Shown: in pieces, positions 16,645-25,062 of the stretch
How positions within the stretch are numbered: position 1 is the stretch's first letter
How the letters are laid out: each line of letters starts with the position of its first letter
Source: CAYOWQ01 sp964407695
GTDB lineage: Bacteria > Planctomycetota > Phycisphaerae > Phycisphaerales > SM1A02
Assembly (NCBI GenBank): GCA_964407695.1
Contig: CAYOWQ010000004.1
Location: 186,001 to 250,000 of the forward strand
DNA length: 64,000 nt
Direction: 5' to 3'
The notes under the pieces: model-generated
Seen by the model: the letters and a program-made list of their open reading frames with translations, nothing else
Databases searched by the model: none
Told to the model about the DNA's origin: nothing
Position numbers and translations under genes: made by a program

Positions 16645-18479
16645 CGGTGTCGGCCGCTCAATGTCAGGTGTATGAGCATGATGTAATCGTGGTTGGAGCG
16701 GGCGGGGCCGGGTTGCGGGCCGCGATCGAAGCGTCCAACGCCGGATGCAAGGTTGCGCTGATCTGCAAGTCACTGCTGGGGAAGGCGCACACGGTGATGG
16801 CGGAAGGCGGCATGGCGGCCGCGATGGGAAATGTGGATGACCGTGACAGTTGGCGGGTGCACTTCGCCGACACGATGCGTGGCGGGCAGTATCTGAATAA
16901 TTGGCGGATGGCCGAGCTGCACGCCAAGCAGGCACCCGACCGGGTGAAGGAACTTGAGGCGTGGGGCGCCGTCTTTGACCGGACGCCGGAAGGGCGAATT
17001 CTGCAGCGAAACTTCGGCGGCCATCGGTATCCACGACTGGCACACGTGGGCGACCGGACCGGGCTGGAAATGATCCGAACACTGCAGGATCACGGTGTGC
17101 ATCAAGGGATCGATGTGTACATGGAGATGACCGTCATTGAGTTGCTCAAGGACGGGAATCGAGTGATCGGATGTCTTGGCTACGACCGTGAACGCGGGCG
17201 GTTCCGCATCTGGCGCGGCAAGGCGGTGGTGCTTGCGACCGGGGGTATCGGGCGCGCCTTTCGCGTGACATCGAATTCGTGGGAGTACACCGGTGACGGA
17301 CAGGCACTGGCCTATCGGGCCGGCGCGGAACTGCAGGACATGGAATTCGTCCAGTTCCATCCGACGGGCATGGTGTGGCCCCCCAGCGTCAAGGGAATCC
17401 TGGTGACCGAGGGCGTTCGCGGCGAGGGCGGTGTGCTGCGCAACTCGGAAGGCAAGCGGTTCATGTTCGATGACATTCCGGAGAATTACCGTTCCTCGAC
17501 GGCCGACAATCCCGAAGAGGGCTGGCGCTATGTCATTGGCGACAAGAGTGCGCGCCGGCCGCCGGAGCTGCTGACGCGTGATCACGTGGCGCGTTGCATC
17601 AATCGCGAAGTCAAGGCGGGCCGCGGGTCGCCGCATGGCGGCGTGTTCCTGGATGTGGCGTGGATCCAGGGTCAGAAGGCCGCCGACGGAAAGACCATCG
17701 ACGCCGAGTACATCAAGAAGAAGCTGCCGTCGATGTATCACCAGTTCATGCAACTGGCGAATCTGGACATCACGAAGACGCCGATGGAGGTCGGCCCGAC
17801 GACGCACTACGTCATGGGTGGAATTCGCGTGGATGGTGAATCGCAGATGAGCGCTGTGCCGGGGCTCTTCGCCGCGGGCGAAGTCGCTGCGGGTCTGCAC
17901 GGCGCCAATCGGCTCGGCGGCAACTCGCTTTCAGACCTGATCGTTTTCGGCAAGCTTGCCGGTGAGCACGCGGCCGCATGGGCCAGGTCTGCCACCGCCG
18001 GACAGGTGGATTCGGGGCAGGTTGAATCGGCGATGCGGCGATCGCTGGTTCCCTTCGAGGTCAAGAACGGTGAGAACCCGTACCTGATCCAGAAGGAATT
18101 GCAGGATGTGATGCAGGACCTTGTCGGCATCGTTCGCCGCGAAGAGGAGATGCTGAAGGCGCTCAACAGCATTCAACACCTGAAGGAGCGGGCGAAGAAG
18201 TCGAGTGTTGAAGGCAACTGCGAATACAACCCGGGTTGGCACACGGCGATGGATCTGGAGAACCTGCTCACGTGCGCAGAAGCGGTGACGGTGTGCGCGA
18301 TTCAGCGCAAAGAGAGCCGCGGGGCCCAGTTCCGCGAGGATTTTCCCACCAAGAGCGATGCGTATTCAACATTCAACCACGTGGTGAAGCGGAGTGACGA
18401 CGGGTCGATGCAGCTGCGCCGCGAGACGATCCCGCCATTACCTGCGGAATTGAAGCAGGTCATTGAGGAGAACAAGTGA
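16641..18479 (+). CDS. sdhA: succinate dehydrogenase/fumarate reductase flavoprotein subunit
   Basis: The protein has 612 residues, starting at the ATG that overlaps the stop codon of the anchor gene. It oxidises succinate to fumarate, or the reverse. The FAD-binding motif VIVVGAGGAGLRAA is near residue 15. HTVMAEGGMAAAMGN holds the His that binds FAD covalently. QFHPTGMVWPP and TEGVRGEGGVLRNSEGKRF belong to the active site, and HGANRLGGNSLSDLIVFG is also conserved. The C-terminal helical domain is complete. It is co-transcribed with the anchor, VOC and sdhB genes. Confidence 0.96.
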   Translation: MTVSAAQCQVYEHDVIVVGAGGAGLRAAIEASNAGCKVALICKSLLGKAHTVMAEGGMAAAMGNVDDRDSWRVHFADTMRGGQYLNNWRMAELHAKQAPDRVKELEAWGAVFDRTPEGRILQRNFGGHRYPRLAHVGDRTGLEMIRTLQDHGVHQGIDVYMEMTVIELLKDGNRVIGCLGYDRERGRFRIWRGKAVVLATGGIGRAFRVTSNSWEYTGDGQALAYRAGAELQDMEFVQFHPTGMVWPPSVKGILVTEGVRGEGGVLRNSEGKRFMFDDIPENYRSSTADNPEEGWRYVIGDKSARRPPELLTRDHVARCINREVKAGRGSPHGGVFLDVAWIQGQKAADGKTIDAEYIKKKLPSMYHQFMQLANLDITKTPMEVGPTTHYVMGGIRVDGESQMSAVPGLFAAGEVAAGLHGANRLGGNSLSDLIVFGKLAGEHAAAWARSATAGQVDSGQVESAMRRSLVPFEVKNGENPYLIQKELQDVMQDLVGIVRREEEMLKALNSIQHLKERAKKSSVEGNCEYNPGWHTAMDLENLLTCAEAVTVCAIQRKESRGAQFREDFPTKSDAYSTFNHVVKRSDDGSMQLRRETIPPLPAELKQVIEENK

Positions 18480-18880
18480 CGCCGCGGATCGATCAACTCC
18501 GTCCCATGCTGGCCGTGGCTGATCTGAGGCGGACTATGGCGTTCTATTGCGATCGTCTCGGGTTCCGCTGCACGGGGACCTTTGGCAGCCCGGAGCCGGT
18601 GTGGTGCGAACTGGTGCGAGACGACGTGGCCATCATGTTTAATGCACCGCCGCGAGAGAGCGTGGAGGCAGTGCCGCGGCGGTCCAAGGATTTTCAGATT
18701 TTCTATTTCAATTCAACAGATGTGGTCGGCCAGCACCAAACGTGGAAGCGTGCCGGCGTGCCGGTGACGGACCTTCGCGTGACGGTGTATGGAATGAAGG
18801 AGTTTGAGATCCGCGATCCGGATCATTACTGGCTCTGGTTCGGCCAGCCGACCGACGAGGCCCCCACCGGAGTTGAATAG
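18476..18880 (+). CDS. VOC-superfamily (glyoxalase-like) protein inside the sdh operon
   Basis: The protein has 134 residues. The GTG start at 18476 overlaps the sdhA stop (GTGA), implying coupled translation. The fold is two beta-alpha-beta-beta-beta units: RPMLAVADLRRTMAFYCDRL with GFRC at the start and FEIRDPDHYWLWFGQP at the end, the pattern of glyoxalase/bleomycin-resistance proteins. Possible metal ligands are in the PVWCELVRDD and FEIRDPD strands. The substrate cannot be read from sequence. Its place between sdhA and sdhB is unusual and suggests either a link to succinate/fumarate chemistry (some VOC proteins are methylmalonyl-CoA epimerases) or simple hitch-hiking. Confidence 0.85.
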   Translation: MTPRIDQLRPMLAVADLRRTMAFYCDRLGFRCTGTFGSPEPVWCELVRDDVAIMFNAPPRESVEAVPRRSKDFQIFYFNSTDVVGQHQTWKRAGVPVTDLRVTVYGMKEFEIRDPDHYWLWFGQPTDEAPTGVE

Positions 18881-18929
18881 GCAGCCAGTTTCGACGATGA
18901 AGACGGAGTCCTGAAGACACGTAACCCCC

Positions 18930-19781
18930 ATGGCCAATCTCCCCGCTGGAAAATCCTCAACCAATTCCGACGCTGCCGACGGCCTGCCCGCGCCGCCTTC
19001 GAAGCCGGCGGCCACCTCTCCCGCGCATCGAGGAGGTCAGCGGGTGACCTTTCGCGTCTGGCGGGGCAACAAGGAAGGCGGCGAGCTGAAGGATTATTCA
19101 ACCCAGGTCACCGAGGGCATGGTGGTGCTCGATTGCATTCATCAGATCCAGTCGGAGAGCGCGCCGGACCTCGCGTGTCGCTGGAACTGCAAGGCGGGCA
19201 AGTGCGGTTCATGCTCGGCCGAGGTCGACGGCAAGCCGCGGCTGATGTGCATGACGCGAATGGACATGCTCGACACCTCCAAGCCGATCACGGTCGAGCC
19301 GATGCGCTCGTTCCCGTCGATTCGAGATCTTGTGACCGACGTGTCGTGGAATTTCGATGTGAAGAAGCGGATCAAGAAGTTCAAGCCGCGGAAGCCCGAT
19401 CGACCGGACGGCACGTGGACCGTGCAGCAACAAGACGTTGAACGCGTGCAGGAATTCCGCAAGTGCATCGAGTGCTTCCTGTGCCAGGATGTGTGCCACG
19501 TCTTGCGCGACCACCACAAGCACGACGAATTCATCGGGCCGCGATTTCTGGTCTACGCGGCCGCGTTGGAGATGCATCCACTGGACACTGAAGACCGCAT
19601 CCCCGAGCTCAAGAAGGAGTTCGGTATCGGTTACTGCAACATCACGAAGTGCTGCACGAAGGTGTGTCCGGAGCACATTACGATCACCGACAATGCGATC
19701 ATTCCGCTCAAGGAACGAGTGGTCGACGAGTTTTACGATCCGTTGACGAAACTGTTCCGGATCTTCAAGCCCAGGAAGTAG
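18930..19781 (+). CDS. sdhB: succinate dehydrogenase/fumarate reductase iron-sulfur subunit
   Basis: The protein has 283 residues, with a Pro/Ala-rich extension of about 35 residues before the usual domain. The [2Fe-2S] ferredoxin domain has CRWNCKAGKCGSC and a later LMCMTRMDM cysteine. The C-terminal domain has CIECFLCQDVCHV and CNITKCCTKVCPEH, which give the ligands for the [4Fe-4S] and [3Fe-4S] clusters. It links the flavin of SdhA to the membrane anchor. It is the last gene of the operon and is followed by an intrinsic terminator. Confidence 0.95.
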   Translation: MANLPAGKSSTNSDAADGLPAPPSKPAATSPAHRGGQRVTFRVWRGNKEGGELKDYSTQVTEGMVVLDCIHQIQSESAPDLACRWNCKAGKCGSCSAEVDGKPRLMCMTRMDMLDTSKPITVEPMRSFPSIRDLVTDVSWNFDVKKRIKKFKPRKPDRPDGTWTVQQQDVERVQEFRKCIECFLCQDVCHVLRDHHKHDEFIGPRFLVYAAALEMHPLDTEDRIPELKKEFGIGYCNITKCCTKVCPEHITITDNAIIPLKERVVDEFYDPLTKLFRIFKPRK

Positions 19782-19822
19782 TCCGCTCGCCTGGCGAGCC
19801 GTCCCGCAGAACTCAAAAGTGA

Positions 19823-19858
19823 CCGCGGACGCACCGGATGGGGCGCGTCCGCGGCTTT
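19823..19858 (+). terminator. intrinsic terminator after sdhB
   Basis: A perfect 10-bp GC stem (19823-19832 with 19845-19854) with a 12-base loop is followed by CTTTC. It sits between sdhB and the converging sugar dehydrogenase gene. Confidence 0.7.
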
Positions 19859-19878
19859 CGGGTGCCGAGCCATGTTTG

Positions 19879-21393
19879 TCAGGAGGTCCAGGCGCTCAGG
19901 AGCGAGCCCAGGTCCGCGCCGTCCACTGTTCCATCGCCGTTCAAATCGGCGGAGACATCGGGCGAATTCCAGGCCGCCAGCAAGAGGCCCAGGTCGGCTC
20001 CGTCGACCATCCCGTCTGTGTTCAGATCGCCCGGCATGGGCACAATCCGAAACACCATTCCGGACTCCCCAATCGGAAACAGGTTGGTGTTTCCGGTTAC
20101 GTAGAGCTCGTTCTTCGCATCGCGTCCGAATCCGAAGAGATACATGCCGAGATTCTTCTGGCCGATGAGGTTGAACTCCAGTACCGATCCGCCCTTCTGC
20201 GGCGAATAGAAGAGCCGGCCCTGGCCGCTGGAGAGATTCGAGAGAAAGTCGCCATAGACAAATGTGCCGCTGAGCGCAGGAATTCGCTCGCCCTCGTAGA
20301 CGAACCCTCCGATGATGGCAATGCCTTCGCCGTGGTCGTACTGCGCCAGCGGATCAACGAGGCTCCTGGGAGCGCCGGGCGAATCGGCAAACACGAAACC
20401 GGCCTGTTCGCCGTTGTTGTCAAATAGGAAGGTGCCTTCCTTGATCGGCCAGCCATAGTTCTCCCCGGCACTGACGACGTTGAATTCCTCGATCTGATTC
20501 TGGCCGACGTCGCCCACATAGAGGTCCTGGTCGCCACCCTTCTCAAATGACATTCGGAAGGGGTTTCGGAAACCATACGCAAAGATCTCGTCAAGACCGG
20601 GCGCCTTGCCCACGAACGGATTGCCCGCCGGATTCCCGTATTGCCCGTTGGTGGAGTTGTTGCCGGATGGGTCAATCCGCAGGATCTTGCCAAGCACCGT
20701 TTCAATGTTCTGACCGTTGCCTTCGGGGGCGTGCCCGGGTCCCTGGTCGTCGGCATTCCCGCCGTCACCGATCGCGATATAGAGCATTCCGTCGGGGCCG
20801 AACTGCATCGCGCCGCCGTCGTGATTGAACTGCGGATGATCGTTGCGGAAGAGCGTCCGCACGCGGCGCAGGTCGGGCCGGTCATCCGGATTCATCGGAT
20901 CGGGCACATGCCATTCTCGAATCACATCCTGATGATCGGGAATCTCACCCCGTCCCATGGTCGAGAAGTCGGCAGGACGATCCGCGGGCTCTGACGTGAA
21001 GGTGTAGATCAATCCGTTTGACGCATAAGCGGGGTGAAATGCCACACCGAGGAATCCGCGCTCGTCATACGTTCCCGGCCCGGCGATGCCAAGCGGCACA
21101 AGAAGGGATGAGACGTCGAGGAAAACGATCTTGGAATTGTCCGACAGGTCGATTCGCCAGAGGGCCCCTGCCTGATCGACGATGAACAGGAATTCCGGCA
21201 GACCCGGAGCATCAATTCCCGCAAGTGGAGCGACCATTCCGTCGGCCACCGGCTCGAGCTTAATGTGAATGTCTCCAAACTGAACGAGTTCTGGGATCGG
21301 ATCAAAGATCGGATTGCCGGCATTCGAGATCGATGAGACGGCGCTGAGCAGCGCGGCAAAACCAAGCGTGTGCGATATCTTGACACAGGACAT
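19879..21393 (-). CDS. secreted PQQ-type glucose/sorbosone dehydrogenase with dockerin-type tail
   Basis: The protein has 504 residues. The ATG at 21393 follows GAGGAGG, and a signal peptide covers residues 1-26. A six-bladed propeller of the soluble glucose dehydrogenase (GSDH) family follows. Its family segments are ERGFLGVAFHPAYASNGLIY, QFGPDGMLYIAIGDGGNADD, GKILRIDPSGN, AYGFRNPFRMSFEK and VGDVGQNQIEEFNVV. It probably oxidises a sugar or similar alcohol outside the cytoplasm using PQQ; the cofactor is inferred from the family. Two dockerin-type repeats end the protein (DLNTDGMVDGADLGLLLAAW, DLNGDGTVDGADLGSLLSAW). Confidence 0.9.
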   Translation of the reverse strand: MSCVKISHTLGFAALLSAVSSISNAGNPIFDPIPELVQFGDIHIKLEPVADGMVAPLAGIDAPGLPEFLFIVDQAGALWRIDLSDNSKIVFLDVSSLLVPLGIAGPGTYDERGFLGVAFHPAYASNGLIYTFTSEPADRPADFSTMGRGEIPDHQDVIREWHVPDPMNPDDRPDLRRVRTLFRNDHPQFNHDGGAMQFGPDGMLYIAIGDGGNADDQGPGHAPEGNGQNIETVLGKILRIDPSGNNSTNGQYGNPAGNPFVGKAPGLDEIFAYGFRNPFRMSFEKGGDQDLYVGDVGQNQIEEFNVVSAGENYGWPIKEGTFLFDNNGEQAGFVFADSPGAPRSLVDPLAQYDHGEGIAIIGGFVYEGERIPALSGTFVYGDFLSNLSSGQGRLFYSPQKGGSVLEFNLIGQKNLGMYLFGFGRDAKNELYVTGNTNLFPIGESGMVFRIVPMPGDLNTDGMVDGADLGLLLAAWNSPDVSADLNGDGTVDGADLGSLLSAWTS

Positions 21394-21682
21394 GCGTTCC
21401 TCCTCTGGGATGATGTTGCGGCGGAGCGCTGTCAGTGATGACCGCCCAATGGGCGACGCGCCACCTCTTGCCTATGTTTCGAGCAGGCTCAATTCAGACG
21501 AAATCCGGAACTTTTTCGTGTCCTGAGGTTTCACGTCGGCTTCCAGAGGCCAAAACCCGGCCGCGGGATCACTGAAATCGCCTCACCAATTCCACTGCAG
21601 TGCTGCTGACGGCGCTCGACGAATGACTACGACGAACGTCCTCAATCTCGTCGAACCAGGACACGCTGCAACTGATCAACTG

Positions 21683-24088
21683 TCAGCCCGTCCACGCGGC
21701 GAGCAGGCTCCCTAGATCCGCCCCGTCAACGACTCCATCACCGTCAATGTCCGCAGCACAGCCGCTGCACTGACCCCACGCTGCGAGCAACAACGCAAGA
21801 TCATCACCATCGACAATGCCGTCACCCGTGATGTCATCGGGGCTCTCGCACCCATCCGGAATTCCATCGCCATCCGTATCGACGGTGTCGTCGAATCCGG
21901 GGCACACGTCTTCTTCATCGCAGATTCCATCGCCATCGGCATCGCTTTGACAGGATTCGAGTCCGGTGAACACGTACACTGCGCCAGCGTCTGAGGCGCC
22001 ATTGCTGCCCTGATTCCCATTCACACCTTTGGCGGTGCTGTCCTCATGCCGAGCACCGACCAATATAACGTCTTCTGAGATGGATACCGATTCGCCGAAA
22101 AAGTCGCCGGCGCCGGTATTCGATGCCTTGAGATAGGCCTGCTGAATCCAAAACGTACCATCACGCTTGAACACATATGTCGCGCCGGAGTCTCGGGCGT
22201 TCTCGTCGTCCTGAACGCCATTGACACCGGTGGCAATGCAGTCTTCGGCGAGGGCTCCGACCAATGCGAATTCGCCCTCCACCGCTGCCGAAATTCCGAA
22301 TTGATCTCCTTCGCCCGTGTTTGATGCCTTGAGATAGGCCTGCTGGGCCCACGCATTGCCATTTCGGACGAAAATATACGCAGCGCCGGAGTCCATTGCA
22401 TTGTTGTTGTTCTGGTTTCCGTTCACTCCAGCGGCGCTCGAATCCTCCATGAACGAACCCACGACAACGGTGTCACCCGACACTGCAACAGAGATACCAA
22501 AGAAATCCTCCACGCCGGTATTCGACGCCTTCAAGTAGGCCTGCTGATTCCAGGTCGATCCGTTTCGCACAAACACGAACGCAGCACCGGACGACTGCGC
22601 ATTGTTATTTGTCTGGTTTCCGTTGACGCCTGTGGAACTGCAGTCTTCATCCGGAGCGCCGACCACGATCGTGTCTCCCGATATCGCCAATGAATGGGCG
22701 AACTCGTCGTGGAGCTCGGTGTTCGACGCCTTGAGATAGGCCTGCTGACTCCACGACGTTCCATTCCGAACGTAGACGTATGCCGCACCGGCCGACCAGG
22801 CACTATTGTCGCCCTGGTCCCCATTCACTCCCGTGGCGATGCTGCCCTCCCGGAACGCACCAACAACGACCGTGTCCCCGGAGATGGCCACCGGCCAGCC
22901 GAACCAGTCACCCATTCCCGTGTTCGACGCCTTCAGGTAGGCCTGCTGGCTCCACGTCGTTCCATTGCGCACAAAGACATAGGCAGCGCCGGAGTCCATC
23001 GTGCCGTTGTCGGACTGATCACCGTCTACACCCGAATCGCTTGAATCCTCCATGAATGCGCCAACCACAATCGTGTCGCCCGAGATCGCCACCGAGTAGC
23101 CAAAGAGATCGTTGGGATCGGGATTCGACGCCTTCAGGTACGCCTGCTGGCTCCACGTGGTGCCATTGCGCACAAAAACGTACGCAGCCCCCGCAGACGC
23201 GAAACTGTTGTTTGCCGGGCTGCCGTCAACGCCGGCCGCGTCGCTGTCTTCGCCGAACGCCCCCACAACCACGGTGTTTCCGGAGATGGCCACCGAGTTT
23301 CCGAACTGGTCTCCTCCGCCGGTGTTGGAGGGCTTGAGGTACGCCTGCTGCGCAAGTGGATCGATTGTCAGCGGATATGTGGCTCCGGCTTCCAGGAGCA
23401 CGACCGCCAACTGTCCATCCGCTGAATCGAACCAGGCCGGAACACTGACCCCGTTGGCATCAAACACGGCGAGGCCGCCATAACGCAGCTTGACCGCTCC
23501 GCTGGAATCGAGAAATCGAACATCGCGGCCGGCATTGTCGACTTGCGGCGAAAGATCTCCGTGAATGACGAGCGCAAGGCGCAGGGCGTTCACTTCGGTC
23601 GGGCGCACAAATGGCGAATTCATTCTTCGGGCTGGAGGGCGATCATGAATCGTGTAGCCATGCTCAAGCCCACAATGTCGATTGATAAACCATTCGGTGA
23701 TCTGGTCGCTGTGCCTGAAGGCGATCTTGTCGCCTTCGGCTGCGATCCGAGCTGGTGAATCAATGCACACTTCGCAGCCGGCGAAACCATAGCTGGACAG
23801 TTGGAGTCCCCAGGACCAATCTCCGGTCCGGGGCCGTACCGTGAACCCAGTCCCGTCGAAACACACTCGCCATTGTTGACCGGGATTATCCGCCTCAAAC
23901 CTGCCGGACGCATCCTTGATCGTGCGCTGGGCGGCCGCGAAAGCCCGTCGGATCCCGGACCAATCGGTTTCCGAGAGCTTCTGTGTCGGCACAAGATTGC
24001 CGGCAATCGGTCCGGCAGCGCCGGCCGTGGCATGCAAGGCGGCTGACATCAGGATCGCAACTCGCCACGGAACTGCTGAATTCGTCAT
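21683..24088 (-). CDS. secreted FG-GAP beta-propeller protein with seven near-identical repeats
   Basis: The protein has 801 residues. The ATG at 24088 is about 10 bases from GAGG; the one at 24097 is almost on top of it. After a signal peptide and an N-terminal domain of about 220 residues come seven repeats of about 67 residues, each opening QQAYLKASNTG and containing FG-x-SVAISGDTVVVGA and SGAAYVFVRNG. They are FG-GAP/integrin-alpha propeller blades with calcium-type Asp/Asn loops. A thrombospondin-3-like segment (DADGDGICDEEDVCPG) and two dockerin-type repeats close the protein. Seven blades suggest one complete propeller. A surface or adhesion role is inferred. Confidence 0.88.
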   Translation of the reverse strand: MTNSAVPWRVAILMSAALHATAGAAGPIAGNLVPTQKLSETDWSGIRRAFAAAQRTIKDASGRFEADNPGQQWRVCFDGTGFTVRPRTGDWSWGLQLSSYGFAGCEVCIDSPARIAAEGDKIAFRHSDQITEWFINRHCGLEHGYTIHDRPPARRMNSPFVRPTEVNALRLALVIHGDLSPQVDNAGRDVRFLDSSGAVKLRYGGLAVFDANGVSVPAWFDSADGQLAVVLLEAGATYPLTIDPLAQQAYLKPSNTGGGDQFGNSVAISGNTVVVGAFGEDSDAAGVDGSPANNSFASAGAAYVFVRNGTTWSQQAYLKASNPDPNDLFGYSVAISGDTIVVGAFMEDSSDSGVDGDQSDNGTMDSGAAYVFVRNGTTWSQQAYLKASNTGMGDWFGWPVAISGDTVVVGAFREGSIATGVNGDQGDNSAWSAGAAYVYVRNGTSWSQQAYLKASNTELHDEFAHSLAISGDTIVVGAPDEDCSSTGVNGNQTNNNAQSSGAAFVFVRNGSTWNQQAYLKASNTGVEDFFGISVAVSGDTVVVGSFMEDSSAAGVNGNQNNNNAMDSGAAYIFVRNGNAWAQQAYLKASNTGEGDQFGISAAVEGEFALVGALAEDCIATGVNGVQDDENARDSGATYVFKRDGTFWIQQAYLKASNTGAGDFFGESVSISEDVILVGARHEDSTAKGVNGNQGSNGASDAGAVYVFTGLESCQSDADGDGICDEEDVCPGFDDTVDTDGDGIPDGCESPDDITGDGIVDGDDLALLLAAWGQCSGCAADIDGDGVVDGADLGSLLAAWTG
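21947..23350 (-). repeat. seven tandem repeats of about 201 bp encoding FG-GAP blades
   Basis: Six copies of exactly 67 codons and a seventh of 66 run head to tail inside the gene above. The codons for QQAYLKASNT are almost unchanged between copies, while the middle of each unit varies. This indicates recent expansion or gene conversion. Confidence 0.8.
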
Positions 24089-24264
24089 CCTGATCATTCC
24101 TCAAGCATGAACCATCTTCGTCAGAGCGACCGCAACGCTTCATTCATGCTAATGTCACGATGGGGGGCAATACAAGATTCCTGCCCCGGAAAGTGTGCTG
24201 TCGAATCAGTTCAGCTCGGCCCCGACGCACCCCGGATGTATTCCTCGGATGGCGCCCATTGCGG

Positions 24265-25062
24265 TTATCGCGAGTCTGGGTATTTGCCGCGTCCGGTGTC
24301 GTCGGATGCAACGCATGGATGGGAGAATGAAGGCTGATTTTTCCGTCGAAGAAACATGACCAACCCCACCACCGCGATGACCAGAGCAATGATGTGATAG
24401 CCGGTCAACGGTCCGATCATCGGCCTCTCGTTACGAAGAAACTCGTGTGCAAATCTGAATGTGCCGTAGGCCATCAGGTAGACATGAAATCGATTCCCGG
24501 GAAGCCAGCCGCGCCGCCATGCCAGCATCGCCCAGGCCGCAAATGCGACATTGAAGAGCAGTTCAACCGGAACCGCCGGCCAGCGCTCGACTCCTGCTGC
24601 ATCGCTCATCGTCCACCATGCCGACTCGCACGGCCGCCCGAGGCAGCAGCCATTGGCCAGGCATCCGAGGCGGCCGATGGCGAGGCTCAAGGGAGCCACG
24701 ATGGCGAAAAAATCGCCGGTCGCTGACTGATACTGCAAGGCTCGCTTGGCCCACTCGACGCCGAGATAGCCTCCAAGAAGAGCGCCGGTCACGCTTCGCC
24801 CGGTCAAAAGCACCATCCAATCGTCACGGAAATTCCAACCCTCGGCGAAGAGGAAGGCAACCTTCGCTCCCACGATGGCGCCGACAATCGCGGCGAAATA
24901 GATGATCGTCAGCCGACCATCGGCATGCCGGCGACCAAGAATTCGAGACCACACCCATGCGGAGAGGATGACGCCCGCGATCGCGGCCGCGGCATACCAG
25001 ACAGGTCCCGGGATGACCTGCTCCCCCTCAGCATTGGAGAGATACACCATCATCGGCATCAT
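24265..25062 (-). CDS. divergent Lgt-like membrane protein (prolipoprotein diacylglyceryl transferase family)
   Basis: The protein has 265 residues with about seven hydrophobic segments. The Lgt signature region is recognisable as AIGRLGCLANGCCLGRPCE, with R131 at the position of the essential Arg, and the C-terminal YLMAYGTFRFAHEFLRNE segment also fits. Lgt moves diacylglycerol from phosphatidylglycerol to the lipobox Cys of prolipoproteins. The loop that carries HGG in Lgt reads SVTGALLGG here, so the usual His is missing, and the Cys pair is unusual. This looks like a paralogue with a changed substrate. Its start overlaps the stop of the radical SAM gene (ATGA), so the two are translated together. 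Confidence 0.75.
   Translation of the reverse strand: MMPMMVYLSNAEGEQVIPGPVWYAAAAIAGVILSAWVWSRILGRRHADGRLTIIYFAAIVGAIVGAKVAFLFAEGWNFRDDWMVLLTGRSVTGALLGGYLGVEWAKRALQYQSATGDFFAIVAPLSLAIGRLGCLANGCCLGRPCESAWWTMSDAAGVERWPAVPVELLFNVAFAAWAMLAWRRGWLPGNRFHVYLMAYGTFRFAHEFLRNERPMIGPLTGYHIIALVIAVVGLVMFLRRKNQPSFSHPCVASDDTGRGKYPDSR

Noticed and set aside
21947..23350. CRISPR array
   Set aside because: The repeats are 201 bp, in frame and coding for FG-GAP blades; there are no short repeats with unique spacers and no cas genes.
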